A stretch of 64,000 nucleotides of DNA from Ketogulonicigenium robustum (GCF_002117445.1 NZ_CP019937.1:2229501-2293500); one strand, 5' to 3'. Counted from the stretch's first letter, positions 27,053-36,179 are shown. Made by a program: numbers and translations. The notes: generated by a model from the letters alone, not told the origin.

Positions 27053-27073
27053 AGTTGCGAGTCGTTCTCAACT
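27053..27073. promoter_or_regulatory. Fur/Mur-family-like palindrome upstream of sitA
   Basis: AGTTGCGAG (27053-27061) and TTCTCAACT (27065-27073) separated by TCG; 7 of 9 arm positions are complementary. It lies 37 nt upstream of the sitA ATG, where a repressor would block transcription. In alphaproteobacteria sit genes are typically controlled by Mur, a Mn-sensing Fur homologue; assignment here is by position and symmetry. Confidence 0.5.
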
Positions 27074-27083
27074 CAAGCAAAAA

Positions 27084-27098
27084 TGCGAACAATTCGCA
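27084..27098. promoter_or_regulatory. Perfect palindrome TGCGAA-CAA-TTCGCA between sitA and PQQ dehydrogenase 2
   Basis: Perfect 6-bp arms with a 3-bp spacer. It lies 10 bp from the Fur-like site, about one helical turn, and so may be part of the same operator array. It is in the divergent promoter region and could affect both sitA and the dehydrogenase. Confidence 0.45.
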
Positions 27099-27188
27099 AC
27101 TACGCGGAACCGCCCTAGTCACCAACTGAATGACTCGCATTTTCGTGATTTTGCACTTGAACTCGTGCGCGAAATGTCACAGCGTCAG

Positions 27189-27207
27189 ATTGTCGCATCT
27201 TTGCGAC
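27189..27207. promoter_or_regulatory. ATTGTCGCA motif within perfect inverted repeat (site 3)
   Basis: GTCGCA (27192-27197), spacer TCTT and TGCGAC (27202-27207) form a perfect 6-bp palindrome. The left half with flank, ATTGTCGCA, also occurs at 3154-3162 upstream of the first dehydrogenase operon, and its relative TTTGTCGCA at 3042-3050 on the other strand. Candidate shared operator. Confidence 0.4.
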
Positions 27208-27250
27208 TGCGCGGACGGAAACTCTCGGGAGGAGCAGGCCGTCCGCGCAG
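27207..27250 (+). other. Stable leader hairpin before PQQ dehydrogenase 2
   Basis: CTGCGCGGACGG (27207-27218) and CCGTCCGCGCAG (27239-27250) are a perfect 12-bp stem with a 20-nt loop that itself contains a GGGAGGAG stretch. The stem ends 8 nt before the true GGAGG ribosome-binding site (27259-27263). If in the transcript it would be very stable and could protect the mRNA or take part in translational control. Confidence 0.55.
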
Positions 27251-27269
27251 AACCATCTGGAGGACAGAG

Positions 27270-29006
27270 ATGAAATCGAATTCGTTGCTTCTGGCAAGCG
27301 TTGCTGCCGTTGCATTCTTTGCTGTGCCCGCATTTGCCGATGTGACGCCCGTCACCGACGAGCTGCTAGCAAACCCGCCCGCCGGCGAATGGATCAGCTA
27401 TGGCCGCAACCAAGAAAACTACCGCCACTCGCCGCTGAACCAAATCACCCCCGACAACGTCGGCCAGCTGCAGCTGGTCTGGGCGCGCGGGATGAACCCC
27501 GGCGTCGTGCAGGTGACCCCGCTGATCCACGACGGCGTGATGTACCTGGCGAACCCAGGCGACATCATTCAAGCGATTGACGCCAAAACCGGTGACCTGA
27601 TCTGGGAACACCGCCGCCAACTGCCCGAGACCTCGACGCTCAGCTCGCTGGGGGATCGCAAGCGCGGCATCGCGCTTTATGGCACCAATGTCTACTTCGT
27701 CTCGTGGGACAACCACATGGTCGCGCTGGATGCTGCCAGCGGGCAAGTCGTCTTCGACGTCGACCGCGGCCAAGGCGACGAGCGGGTCTCGAACTCGTCC
27801 GGCCCCATTGTGGCCAACGGCGTGATCGTGGCCGGTTCGACCTGCCAATACTCGCCCTTCGGCTGTTTTGTGTCGGGCCATGATGCAAGCACGGGCGAAG
27901 AACTGTGGCGCAACTACTTCATCCCGCAAGCAGGTGAAGAGGGTGACGAAACCTGGGGCAATGATTACGAAGCCCGCTGGATGACCGGCGTCTGGGGCCA
28001 GATCACCTATGACCCCACTACTAATTTGGTATTCTACGGATCGTCGGCCGTAGGCCCGGCATCCGAGGTTCAGCGCGGCACCCCGGGCGGCACGCTTTAC
28101 GGCACCAACACCCGCTTTGCCGTTCGTCCCGACACGGGCGAAGTCGTCTGGCGTCACCAAACCCTGCCCCGCGACAACTGGGACCAAGAGTGCACGTTCG
28201 AAATGATGGTCGCCAATGTTGACGTGCAGCCCGCTGCCGACATGGACGGCGTGCAAGCCATCAACCCCAATGCCGCCACTGGCGAGCGTCGCGTTCTGAC
28301 CGGCGTTCCGTGCAAAACCGGTACCATGTGGCAGTTCGACGCTGAAACGGGCGAATTCCTGTGGGCGCGCGACACCAACTACCAAAACATGATCAGTTCG
28401 ATCGACGAAACCGGTCTGGTCACGGTGAATGAAGATATCATCCTAAAAGATCTGGACACCGACTACCGCATTTGCCCGACATTCTTGGGTGGACGCGACT
28501 GGCCGTCGGCATCCTTGAACCCCGATAGCGGCATCTACTTCATTCCCCTGAACAACGCCTGTGCGGATTTGGCGGCAGTCGATCAAGAGTTCACGGCAAT
28601 GGACGTCTACAACACCAGCGCGACTTACCTGCTTGCGCCGGAAAAAGAAAACATGGGCCGCATCGACGCGATCGACATCAGCACGGGCAAAACCCTGTGG
28701 TCGGTCGAACGTCTGGCGTCGAACTACTCGCCGGTCCTCTCGACGGCTGGCGGCGTGCTGTTCAACGGCGGCAGCGATCGCTACTTCCGTGCCCTCAGCG
28801 AGGAAACTGGCGAGACCCTGTGGCAGACCCGTCTGGCGACTGTCGCCAGCGGTCAAGCCATCAGCTACGAACTGGACGGCGTGCAGTATGTTGCCATCGC
28901 AGGCGGCGGTAATACCTACGGCACTAACCTGAACAGCAATATCGGCGCGACCATCGATTCGACTTCGATCGGCAACGCCGTCTACGTCTTCGCCCTTCCG
29001 CAATAA
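27270..29006 (+). CDS. PQQ-dependent L-sorbose/L-sorbosone-type dehydrogenase (copy 2)
   Basis: A 578-residue paralogue of the enzyme at 3968, aligning without gaps over nearly its whole length. Signal peptide residues 1-23 (ending AFA), the same catalytic RDNWDQE region, and the same C192/C199 pair. Differences cluster in the signal peptide, the region about 120-175 and the last 35 residues before the shared [13 protein letters not shown] end. GGAGG lies 6 nt before the ATG at 27270. It has no adjacent cytochrome or maturation genes and so probably relies on the cluster at 3390-19918. Divergent from sitA; followed by a strong terminator. Bases 28296-28846 are identical to copy 1. Confidence 0.93.
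   Translation: MKSNSLLLASVAAVAFFAVPAFADVTPVTDELLANPPAGEWISYGRNQENYRHSPLNQITPDNVGQLQLVWARGMNPGVVQVTPLIHDGVMYLANPGDIIQAIDAKTGDLIWEHRRQLPETSTLSSLGDRKRGIALYGTNVYFVSWDNHMVALDAASGQVVFDVDRGQGDERVSNSSGPIVANGVIVAGSTCQYSPFGCFVSGHDASTGEELWRNYFIPQAGEEGDETWGNDYEARWMTGVWGQITYDPTTNLVFYGSSAVGPASEVQRGTPGGTLYGTNTRFAVRPDTGEVVWRHQTLPRDNWDQECTFEMMVANVDVQPAADMDGVQAINPNAATGERRVLTGVPCKTGTMWQFDAETGEFLWARDTNYQNMISSIDETGLVTVNEDIILKDLDTDYRICPTFLGGRDWPSASLNPDSGIYFIPLNNACADLAAVDQEFTAMDVYNTSATYLLAPEKENMGRIDAIDISTGKTLWSVERLASNYSPVLSTAGGVLFNGGSDRYFRALSEETGETLWQTRLATVASGQAISYELDGVQYVAIAGGGNTYGTNLNSNIGATIDSTSIGNAVYVFALPQ
28296..28846 (+). repeat. 551-bp gene-conversion block, copy 2
   Basis: Identical to 4994-5544, with differences resuming at once on both sides. 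The repeat is direct (same orientation) about 23.3 kb apart, so recombination between the copies could also delete the intervening genes. Confidence 0.9.
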
Positions 29007-29045
29007 GGGCGACCCCGCGGGAAACCGCAACCTTGCTGTGTAAAC

Positions 29046-29073
29046 TGGCCTGCAAAGGAAACTTTGCAGGCCA
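29046..29073. terminator. Rho-independent terminator between PQQ dehydrogenase 2 and ugpC
   Basis: Perfect 12-bp stem, TGGCCTGCAAAG (29046-29057) and CTTTGCAGGCCA (29062-29073), capped by a GAAA tetraloop and followed by TTCTTTT. Strong for the plus strand; it may also stop minus-strand transcription from ugpC, which ends at 29089, though the T-run on that side is poor. Confidence 0.85.
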
Positions 29074-29088
29074 TTCTTTTGTAACGGG

Positions 29089-30132
29089 TCAGTCGATCCG
29101 CTTGCCGGTGCCCTCGTGGAAGGCGGTTATCGAAGACCACGGCAGATACAGGTTCAGCATCTGCCCGACCTGCGCTTGCGCTGGGCCGCTGTGGCGGATG
29201 ATCAGTTCACGATCCAGCCCCGCAACATGCAGGTATGTAAAGCTTTCTGCGCCCACCAGTTCAATCGCATCCACCTGCCCTTGCAGCGTCATCGCGTCGG
29301 CGACGGGCGCAAGGCTGACATCTTCGGGGCGAATCCCGACGGTGCCGGCGTGCGGCGACAGGCTGTCCGGCAGTGTCACAATGCGGCGCAGCGCATCGGT
29401 CGGGATCAGGTTCATCCCAGGCGCCCCGATAAAGGATGCGACATGCAGCGACGCGGGCTTTGCATATACCTCTAGCGGGGTGCCGACCTGTTCGATCCCC
29501 CCGTTCGACATAACAACCAGTCGGTCGGCCATCGTCATCGCCTCTAGCTGGTCATGCGTGACATAGACCGAGGTCGTCCCAAGGCGCCGCTGAAGGCGGC
29601 GGATTTCAACGCGCATATGGCCGCGCAGCTTGGCATCGAGGTTCGAGAGCGGCTCGTCGAACAGAAAGACCTTGGGTTGGCGCACGATGGCGCGGCCCAT
29701 GGCCACACGCTGACGCTGCCCGCCCGACAAAGCCCGCGGCTTGCGGTCGAGGAACTTCTCGATCTCGAGCATCTTGGCCGCCTCGTTCACACGTGCGTCG
29801 ATTTCGGCGCGCGGGGTGCGGCGGTTTTTCAGCCCGTATTCCAGGTTACCGCGCACCGTCATGTGGGGGTAAAGGGCGTAGTTCTGAAACACCAGCGCGA
29901 TGTCGCGCTCGGCCGGCTCCAGTTCGTTCACGACCCGCCCGTCGATGCTGATTTCGCCCGAGGACACGGTTTCCAACCCTGCAATCATTCGCAGCAAGGT
30001 GGACTTTCCGCACCCCGACGGACCAACCAGAACCACCATTTCACCCGGGGTGATCGACAGGTCGATGCCTTTCATCGCCTCGACGCCACCGGCATAGGTT
30101 TTGCGCAAGGCATTGATTTCAATACCAGCCAT
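29089..30132 (-). CDS. ugpC: Glycerol-3-phosphate ABC transporter ATPase UgpC
   Basis: A 347-residue MalK/UgpC-type ATPase with Walker A GPSGCGKS, signature LSGGQRQR, Walker [17 protein letters not shown], and the C-terminal TOBE domain (IGIRPEDV onward). It powers import of sn-glycerol-3-phosphate and glycerophosphodiesters through UgpAE. The ATG at 30132 lies one base after the UgpE stop; an extension upstream has no support. Last gene of ugpQBAEC. Confidence 0.92.
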   Translation of the reverse strand: MAGIEINALRKTYAGGVEAMKGIDLSITPGEMVVLVGPSGCGKSTLLRMIAGLETVSSGEISIDGRVVNELEPAERDIALVFQNYALYPHMTVRGNLEYGLKNRRTPRAEIDARVNEAAKMLEIEKFLDRKPRALSGGQRQRVAMGRAIVRQPKVFLFDEPLSNLDAKLRGHMRVEIRRLQRRLGTTSVYVTHDQLEAMTMADRLVVMSNGGIEQVGTPLEVYAKPASLHVASFIGAPGMNLIPTDALRRIVTLPDSLSPHAGTVGIRPEDVSLAPVADAMTLQGQVDAIELVGAESFTYLHVAGLDRELIIRHSGPAQAQVGQMLNLYLPWSSITAFHEGTGKRID

Positions 30133-30133
30133 C

Positions 30134-30982
30134 TTACTTCTCCGTCTCGACAAGGCCTTTGACGAACAGCCTTTGCATGAAGATTACCACCAATACGGGC
30201 GGCAGCATGGCCAGCATCACGCCCGCCATTACGATATTCCATTGGGGTTCGCCGTCGGCGATATCCAGCAACCGCTTGATCCCCATTACAATGGTGTAGA
30301 ATTTCTCGTTCGTGGTGATCAGCAGCGGCCACAGGTATTGCACCCAGCCAAAGATGAACATGATCACGCACAGCGCGGCGATATTCGTGCGCGACAGCGG
30401 CAGCAGAATATCTTTCATGAAGCGCATCGGCCCCGCCCCGTCGACACGCGCGGCTTCGGCCAGCTCGTCCGGCACGGTCAGGAAGAACTGGCGGAACAAG
30501 AACGTGGCCGTGGCCGAGGCGATCAGCGGTAGCGTCAGCCCCGCATAGCTGTTCAGCAAACCAAGGCTGGCGACGACTTCGAAGGTGGGGATGATCCGCA
30601 CCTCGACCGGCAGCATCAGCGTGATGAAAATCGTCCAGAACGCCAACGCACGAAACCGGAAGCGGAAGTAGACAATCGCGAACGCCGACAGGAACGAGAT
30701 CAGCACCTTGCCCACGGTAATCAGCAACGCGACGATAACCGTAGTTTGCAGCATCTTTGCCAGCGGCGGCATACCTTGCACAGCGGTGCCGCCCGACAAG
30801 ACCTGACCATAGTTGTTCAGCAGCTGATCCCCCGGCAGCAGGGGTGTAACCCCGCTGAGGAACGTTGACTGCGGGTGAGACGAGGCGACGAAAGCCAGAT
30901 AGACCGGAAAGGCGACGGCCAGCACGCCCAAGATCAACACAAGGTGCGACAGGACGGTCAGCAGTGGGCGTTTTTCAACCAT
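30134..30982 (-). CDS. ugpE: Glycerol-3-phosphate ABC transporter permease UgpE
   Basis: A 282-residue inner-membrane permease with six helices and the EAA loop [20 protein letters not shown]. It forms a heterodimer with UgpA. The ATG at 30982 (MVEKRPLL) gives the usual family N-terminus and follows GAGG; the frame extends further upstream into ugpA without a good RBS. Confidence 0.92.
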   Translation of the reverse strand: MVEKRPLLTVLSHLVLILGVLAVAFPVYLAFVASSHPQSTFLSGVTPLLPGDQLLNNYGQVLSGGTAVQGMPPLAKMLQTTVIVALLITVGKVLISFLSAFAIVYFRFRFRALAFWTIFITLMLPVEVRIIPTFEVVASLGLLNSYAGLTLPLIASATATFLFRQFFLTVPDELAEAARVDGAGPMRFMKDILLPLSRTNIAALCVIMFIFGWVQYLWPLLITTNEKFYTIVMGIKRLLDIADGEPQWNIVMAGVMLAMLPPVLVVIFMQRLFVKGLVETEK

Positions 30983-30992
30983 TTCCAGCCCC

Positions 30993-31877
30993 TCAATACT
31001 GTACGCGCCGCTCGACAAAGCGGAACTGGATGAAGGTCAGCAAAATGACAAATCCCATCAGAATAACGGATTGCGCGGCAGACGCGCCTAGGTTCAGGCC
31101 CTTCACCCCATCGACATACAGCTTGTAGACCAGCGTCGTGGTTTCGGCGTTGGGGCCCCCGCCCGTCGCGCCGTCGATGGTGCCGAACGTATCGAACAGC
31201 ACGTAGTTCATGTTGATGATCAGCAGGAAGAACGTGGTCGGCGACAGCAGCGGGAAAACGATCGTCCAAAACCGGCGAACGGGCCCTGCGCCGTCAATGG
31301 CGGCGGCCTCGGTCAGCGATTGAGGAATGCTTTGCAGCCCGGCCAGGAAGAAAAGGAAGTTGTAAGACACCTGCTTCCACGTCGCGGCCAGAATGACCAT
31401 GATCATGGCCTGCGTGCCGTCGATGCGGTGGTTCCAAGTGATGCCTACCGTTTTCAGCGCGGCCGGCAGAATGCCCAGCGTCGGGTTGAACATGAACCAC
31501 CACAGCGCCCCCGCAACCACGGGCGCGACCGCATAGGGCCAAACCAGCAGCGTCGAATACAGCCGGTTCGCACGGATCACGCGGTTCACCGCCACCGCCA
31601 AGCCCAGCGAGATGAAAATAGCCAACACCGTCACGCCACCCGCGAAAACCGCTGTGCGGCTGATCGCCTTCAGGTACGACGGGTCGTGCAGAATGCGGGT
31701 GTAGTTGTCGAACCAGACGAAGGTCGACGACAGGCCGAACGGGTCTTGGCGCAAAAACGAAAACCAGACGGCTTGCGCCGCCGGCCAGATGAAGAAAACC
31801 AGTGTGATGGCCAGTTGCGGAAACAGCAGCAGCCACGGCAGCAGCTTTCCGGGGAATATGGCGCGTTTCGATTGCAT
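30993..31877 (-). CDS. ugpA: Glycerol-3-phosphate ABC transporter permease UgpA
   Basis: A 294-residue inner-membrane permease with six helices and the EAA loop SLTEAAAIDGAGPVRRFWTI. The N-terminus, LLPWLLLFPQLAITLVFFIWPA, is the standard UgpA/MalF-like opening (only about residues 12-33). It follows ugpB after a 63-nt gap that holds a strong hairpin, and precedes ugpE by 10 nt. Confidence 0.92.
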   Translation of the reverse strand: MQSKRAIFPGKLLPWLLLFPQLAITLVFFIWPAAQAVWFSFLRQDPFGLSSTFVWFDNYTRILHDPSYLKAISRTAVFAGGVTVLAIFISLGLAVAVNRVIRANRLYSTLLVWPYAVAPVVAGALWWFMFNPTLGILPAALKTVGITWNHRIDGTQAMIMVILAATWKQVSYNFLFFLAGLQSIPQSLTEAAAIDGAGPVRRFWTIVFPLLSPTTFFLLIINMNYVLFDTFGTIDGATGGGPNAETTTLVYKLYVDGVKGLNLGASAAQSVILMGFVILLTFIQFRFVERRVQY

Positions 31878-31899
31878 GAAGACAGTCCGGAATGGGAAA

Positions 31900-31925
31900 G
31901 GCGGGGCAAATCACTCTGCCCCGCC
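31900..31925 (-). other. Intercistronic hairpin between ugpB and ugpA
   Basis: Perfect 9-bp stem, GGCGGGGCA (31900-31908) and TGCCCCGCC (31917-31925), with an 8-nt loop, in the gap after the ugpB stop. Such hairpins after binding-protein genes usually stabilise the upstream mRNA or attenuate the permease genes, so that the binding protein is made in excess. Confidence 0.65.
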
Positions 31926-31940
31926 GATGCGATCAAGAGA

Positions 31941-33263
31941 TCAGCGGTTGGCCGCTTCGAAATCGCGCAGGATCTGGTTGCCTTGGGCGACCGCATCGTT
32001 CAGCGATTGCTCGGCCGTTTTGGCGCCCGACAGGTTGGCCTCCAACTCTTGGTCGAAGATCGCGCGGATCTGGGTGAAGTTCCCAAAGCGCAAACCGCGC
32101 GAGTTGGACGTCGGCTCGTTCAGGGTCAGCTGGCGGATCGAGGTATCGGCACCGGGGTTCGCCTCGTAGTAGCCTTGCTCTTGGCTCAGCTCGTACGCGG
32201 CTTGGGTGATCGGCAGGTAGCCGGTCGATTGGTGCCAGTCGGCCTGCACTTCGGGCGACGACAGGTAGGTCAGGAATTCGGCCGCGCCTTTGTATTCGGC
32301 TTCATCATGCCCGCGCAGCACCCACAGGGTCGCGCCACCGATGATCGAGTTTTGCGGCGCGCCTTCGACATCACCGTAGTAGGGCTGGAAGCCGTAACCG
32401 ACCTCGAAGTCCTTGGCGTTTGCCATGATCCCCGCACGCGAGGCCGACGAGCCGATGAACATCGCACAGGTCTGTGCGTAGAACGACGGCGCAGCTTCGG
32501 GGGCACCGGCAGGGCCGCCGTAGTTGAAGACGCCTTCGTCTTGCCACTTCTTCAGGTCTTCCCAGAAGCGCACTTGCAGCGGGCCGTTCAACTGCAGTTC
32601 GGTCCCCAGACCGCCAAAGCCGTTTTCCAGCGTCGCGATGGGCTGATTGTGCCAAGCCGAGAAGTTCTCGGTTCCGACCCAAGTGGCCGCATAGGACAGC
32701 GCGATGCCGCAGCTGGCCGCATCCGACGAGATGATTTGGCGCGAGAACGCCTCCATCTCTTCCCAAGTGCGGGGGGGCTGGTTGGGGTCAAGGCCGGCTT
32801 TTTCGAACACGGTCTTGTTGTAATACAGGATCGGCGTCGAGGAGTTGAACGGCATCGACAGCATGTTGCCGTCGGTGTCGCTGTAATAGCCAACCACAGC
32901 CGAAAGATAGCTGCTGGGGTCAAACGCCTGATCGGTATCGGCCATCAGCTGGTAGACAGGGTAGACGGCGCCTTTGGCAGCCATCATCGTGCCGGTGCCG
33001 ACCTCGTAAACCTGCACCAGAACGGGTTGTTCATTGGCGCGGAACGCAGCAATCGTGCCAACCAGCGATTCCTCGTAAGTGCCGCGGTAGACGGGCACGA
33101 CGGTGTATTCGTCTTGGCTGGCGTTGAAATCGGCGACGATGCTTTCCAGCTTGGCGCCAAGTTCGCCTGCCATAGAATGCCACCAAGTGACTTCGGTCTG
33201 GGCTGCGGCGCCGGTCGCCAGAAGGGCAAAGGCCGCGCCTGTGGCCAGAAGGGTCTTTTTCAT
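31941..33263 (-). CDS. ugpB: Periplasmic glycerol-3-phosphate-binding protein UgpB
   Basis: A 440-residue solute-binding family 1 protein with signal peptide (residues 1-21, ending AAA) and the UgpB-like opening TEVTWWHSMAGELGAKLESI. Family motifs include YNKTVFEKAGLDPNQPPRTWEE (about residues 148-169). The ATG at 33263 is preceded by GGGAG; the much longer upstream frame overlaps ugpQ and is rejected. It delivers glycerol-3-phosphate or glycerophosphodiesters to UgpAE. Confidence 0.92.
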   Translation of the reverse strand: MKKTLLATGAAFALLATGAAAQTEVTWWHSMAGELGAKLESIVADFNASQDEYTVVPVYRGTYEESLVGTIAAFRANEQPVLVQVYEVGTGTMMAAKGAVYPVYQLMADTDQAFDPSSYLSAVVGYYSDTDGNMLSMPFNSSTPILYYNKTVFEKAGLDPNQPPRTWEEMEAFSRQIISSDAASCGIALSYAATWVGTENFSAWHNQPIATLENGFGGLGTELQLNGPLQVRFWEDLKKWQDEGVFNYGGPAGAPEAAPSFYAQTCAMFIGSSASRAGIMANAKDFEVGYGFQPYYGDVEGAPQNSIIGGATLWVLRGHDEAEYKGAAEFLTYLSSPEVQADWHQSTGYLPITQAAYELSQEQGYYEANPGADTSIRQLTLNEPTSNSRGLRFGNFTQIRAIFDQELEANLSGAKTAEQSLNDAVAQGNQILRDFEAANR

Positions 33264-33372
33264 CCTGAACTCCCGTATGGATGATCCGCGCCGGTTATCC
33301 GGCATGGCGGCTGCGTAGAAAGCGGATGTGGCGATCAGATGGCGCGCGCGTGAAGGTTTCGTGACAAGCTTG

Positions 33373-34143
33373 TCATTGCGCCCCCGGCAGCCCCAGCGCG
33401 ATATCGGGGCGGTCGGTGTGGACATAGGCCACGCCCCTGTCGATCCACGCGGCCAGATCGGTGGGGGTGTTGGGCGTCCAGACGGTGATGCGGTCGGGCG
33501 CGCGCCGCGCGGCGACGGCATCGAAACGCGGGGCCAGATAATCGGCATGAAACGCGGCGTAATCGACCCATGTGTCTATTTTGGTCAGCAGCGCATCAAG
33601 CCCGCCATAGGTTTCGGCATTGCCTTTGTAGATGCACAACATACGCGGGTATTCGGGGGCGATTTCGTGCAGTTCGCTAAGTACAGTCAGATCGAACGTC
33701 AGCAGGCAAACCCGCTGCGCAGGCACGGCGCGGGCCCGCAAGATCGCAACCACCTTCGCCGCAAGGCCCGGATAGGGGTGATGCGCGGCGTCCGATTTGA
33801 TCTCGATGAAAAAGATCGCGCTGGGATGCGCCAGAACGACATCCAGCGCCTCGTCCAGCAGGGGCAGATGGTTCTGCGTCACCGTGCCATCGGGCCCGCG
33901 CAGTGCGATGGCGGCGCGCGCTTCGGGTGTCACGGCGGTCACGGGGCCGGTGCCGGTTGTCGTGCGCTCCAGCGTCGCGTCGTGGATCACCACCACTTCG
34001 CCAGCATCGGTCAGGTGGACGTCACATTCCACACCCGACACGCCCCGCCCATCGACGGAAATCTGCAGAACCTCGCGAAAGCCTTCCAGCGCGTTTTCCG
34101 CCCACAGGTCGCGCGCACCGCGATGGCCCATGATCTTTGTCAT
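33373..34143 (-). CDS. ugpQ: Glycerophosphodiester phosphodiesterase UgpQ
   Basis: A 256-residue GDPD-family enzyme that hydrolyses glycerophosphodiesters to sn-glycerol-3-phosphate and an alcohol. The catalytic HRGARDLWAEN opening (H at about residue 7), the metal-ligand pair in VECDVHLT and the VVIHDATLERTT motif are all present. No signal peptide, so it acts in the cytoplasm on imported substrate. First gene of ugpQBAEC, 61 nt downstream of a perfect palindrome. Confidence 0.92.
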   Translation of the reverse strand: MTKIMGHRGARDLWAENALEGFREVLQISVDGRGVSGVECDVHLTDAGEVVVIHDATLERTTTGTGPVTAVTPEARAAIALRGPDGTVTQNHLPLLDEALDVVLAHPSAIFFIEIKSDAAHHPYPGLAAKVVAILRARAVPAQRVCLLTFDLTVLSELHEIAPEYPRMLCIYKGNAETYGGLDALLTKIDTWVDYAAFHADYLAPRFDAVAARRAPDRITVWTPNTPTDLAAWIDRGVAYVHTDRPDIALGLPGAQ

Positions 34144-34203
34144 AACATCAACATCCGCAAAAGCGGCGCGTTCGTGCGCCGCCGCAGCCCGATGCGCCTC
34201 TTT

Positions 34204-34221
34204 TGTAATAGGACTATTACA
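34204..34221. promoter_or_regulatory. Perfect palindromic operator upstream of ugpQ
   Basis: TGTAATAG and CTATTACA separated by GA: 8-bp perfect arms in 18 bp. It lies 61-78 nt before the ugpQ start in an AT-rich patch, the expected promoter position. It does not resemble the PHO-box direct repeat that controls ugp in enterics, so a dimeric HTH repressor or activator is suggested. Confidence 0.55.
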
Positions 34222-34259
34222 GAAACGTATCAGTTTGATGTTGTCGCCCGCGCAGCAAA

Positions 34260-34279
34260 AAGGGGGCCGTAGCCCCCTT
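34260..34279 (-). terminator. Rho-independent terminator of the TerC/CBS gene
   Basis: An 8-bp stem with GGGGGC and GCCCCC cores and loop CGTA; reading the minus strand it is followed by TTTT. It lies 27 nt after the stop of the minus-strand gene at 34306. Confidence 0.75.
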
Positions 34280-34305
34280 CGCGTAATGCCAGCGCGGTGG
34301 TCGTT

Positions 34306-35856
34306 TTAGGCGACCTGCTTGCGGATCCGCAATTTGTCGATAGCGTGGCCCTGCATAGCCACCACGTCAAAGACCAACCCGTCGACGACAACTTCCTCGC
34401 CCTCGACAGGCATGCGGCGCAGGTGGCGCAGCAGATATCCCGCCAAGGTGGAGTAGCGCTCGGCGTCATCCTCCAGATCCACCTCGAGCAGTTGCGACGC
34501 GCGGCGGATGTCAACCCAACCATCCAGCAGCCAGCTGCCATCCTCGCCCTGCACTTCGGTCGCGGGGGCCTCGTTCTCGCTGGGGAAGTCACCTGCGATC
34601 GCCTCCAGCACGTCCGTCGGGGTCGCAATCCCCTCGAGCGAGCCGAACTCGTCCACGATAACCGCCAGTTGCACCGGCGCTTGGCGCAGCTGTTCCATCA
34701 GGCGCAGCACGCTGACGCTTTCGTGCACGACCAGCACTTCGCGGACGGAACGGTCCATATTAATCACACCATCGGTCAGCAAGTCGCGCATCAGATCGCG
34801 CGTCAGCGCGATGCCGATGAAGTCATCCAGCGCGCCGCGGGCCACCAGAAAACGCGAATGGCCCTGCTGCAAGATTTGGGCGCGGATCTCGGCTTCGGAT
34901 GCGTTCAGGTCGATCCAGTCGACTTCGCTGCGCGGTGTCATGACGGACGTGGCAGGCCGGTACGACAGGCTGAGAACGCCTTGGATCATCTCTTTTTCTT
35001 CGCGCGCGAACAGCGACTGCGCGGCGGCCTGATCGGCGATGACATCAGCCGTGCCCCCCAGCGCATCGCCCTTGCCGCCGCCCAGCAGGCGCAGCACGGC
35101 CGCGGCCGTTTTGTCACGCAAGTCGCCCGAGGTGATGAACCGTTCGCGGTTGCGGCGGGCGATCTGGTTCAGCGCCTCGATCCCGACCGAGAAACCGATC
35201 GCGGCATAGAGGTAGCCCTTGGGCACATGAAAGCCGAACCCTTCGGTGATCAGCGAAAAACCGATCATCATCAGGAAGCCAAGGCAAAGGATCACCACCG
35301 TCGGGTGCTTGTTCACGAACGCCATCAACGGCTTGGACATGATCAGCATGACACCCATCGCGACAACGACGGCGATGTACATGATCGACAGATGCTGCAC
35401 CATGCCGACCGCCGTGATCACACTATCCAGCGAGAAGACGGCGTCCAGCACGACGATTTGCAACAGAACCTGCCAGAACGCGGCGTGGACGGGGTTTTGC
35501 GCCTTGGGCGCATGGTGACCTTCCAACCGCTCGTGCAGTTCGGTCGTGCCTTTGAACAGCAGGAATAGGCCGCCGAAGATCAAAATCAGATCGCGACCGC
35601 TGAACCCGTGCCCGAAAATGGAAAAGAGTTGCGCCTGCAGCGTCACGATCCACGCGATCGAGGCCAGCAGAATGAAACGCATGATCAGCGCCAGCGACAG
35701 GCCGATGATTCGCGCCTTGTCGCGCTGATGGGGGGGCAGCTTTTCGGCCAGCACGGCGATGAACACGAGGTTGTCAACCCCGAGGACAATCTCGAGCACG
35801 ATCAGCGTGGCCAGCCCGGCCCATGCGGCGGGGTCGGACATCCATTCAAAGAACAC
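34306..35856 (-). CDS. TerC-family membrane protein with CBS pair and CorC/HlyC domain
   Basis: A 516-residue protein of the YegH/YoaE kind. Residues about 1-240 form a seven-helix TerC domain with the [16 protein letters not shown] motif and the later [15 protein letters not shown]. Two CBS domains lie near 300-420 and a CorC_HlyC domain at about 430-510, suggesting nucleotide-regulated metal or cation handling, in analogy with Mn exporters. Start taken as GTG at 35856, which gives VFFEWMSDP, the normal family opening; GGAG lies about 13 nt upstream. An ATG at 35841 is a less likely alternative. Confidence 0.85.
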   Translation of the reverse strand: MFFEWMSDPAAWAGLATLIVLEIVLGVDNLVFIAVLAEKLPPHQRDKARIIGLSLALIMRFILLASIAWIVTLQAQLFSIFGHGFSGRDLILIFGGLFLLFKGTTELHERLEGHHAPKAQNPVHAAFWQVLLQIVVLDAVFSLDSVITAVGMVQHLSIMYIAVVVAMGVMLIMSKPLMAFVNKHPTVVILCLGFLMMIGFSLITEGFGFHVPKGYLYAAIGFSVGIEALNQIARRNRERFITSGDLRDKTAAAVLRLLGGGKGDALGGTADVIADQAAAQSLFAREEKEMIQGVLSLSYRPATSVMTPRSEVDWIDLNASEAEIRAQILQQGHSRFLVARGALDDFIGIALTRDLMRDLLTDGVINMDRSVREVLVVHESVSVLRLMEQLRQAPVQLAVIVDEFGSLEGIATPTDVLEAIAGDFPSENEAPATEVQGEDGSWLLDGWVDIRRASQLLEVDLEDDAERYSTLAGYLLRHLRRMPVEGEEVVVDGLVFDVVAMQGHAIDKLRIRKQVA

Positions 35857-36179
35857 CGGTCAGGTCTCCGTCATAATAGGGAAATGGCAAAGCGACGGTG
35901 CAAATACCAACGGCCCTGCCACCCCGTAAGGTGCAAGGCTGAGCGTATGTGCGAGCGTATCTTTGCGTGGAAAACTGGCGGCCCTGCGGCCGCCTACATC
36001 GGTCTGGTGGGGCGGGTTCGCCCTCGGCATCGTTCAAAACAGCTACAGCCGGTGCGCAAGTTGCGCCCGGTTTTTGGCCGGTACCGGTCAAATGGCTTTT
36101 GTACAACGAACTCCCCAGGGCCCGAATGGGCCTCGATATGTATATGATGGGGTATCAATGCACCCCATACAAGGCTTGA
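35857..36179. other. Intergenic region between TerC/CBS gene and GNAT gene
   Basis: About 320 bases without a credible gene on either strand. Contains one strong hairpin (35977-35994) and the left arm of an inverted repeat that overlaps the GNAT stop. It should hold the promoter of the TerC/CBS gene; no clear -35/-10 pair was found. Confidence 0.4.
35977..35994 (-). terminator. Candidate terminator downstream of the GNAT gene
   Basis: GGCGGCC (35977-35983) and GGCCGCC (35988-35994) form a perfect 7-bp stem with loop CTGC; on the minus strand it is followed by AGTTTTCC. It is about 195 nt after the acetyltransferase stop, so it could also act as a transcript-processing hairpin. Confidence 0.4.

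Noticed and set aside
4994-28846. Idea that the repeated dehydrogenase block is an assembly duplication or mobile element
   Set aside because: The genes differ throughout their other parts and in their flanks, and no terminal repeats or transposase are present. Gene conversion explains the sharp identical tract better.
31320-33284. 654-codon plus-strand frame across ugpA-ugpB
   Set aside because: Shadow of two well-recognised genes on the minus strand; it crosses the intergenic hairpin and has no RBS.
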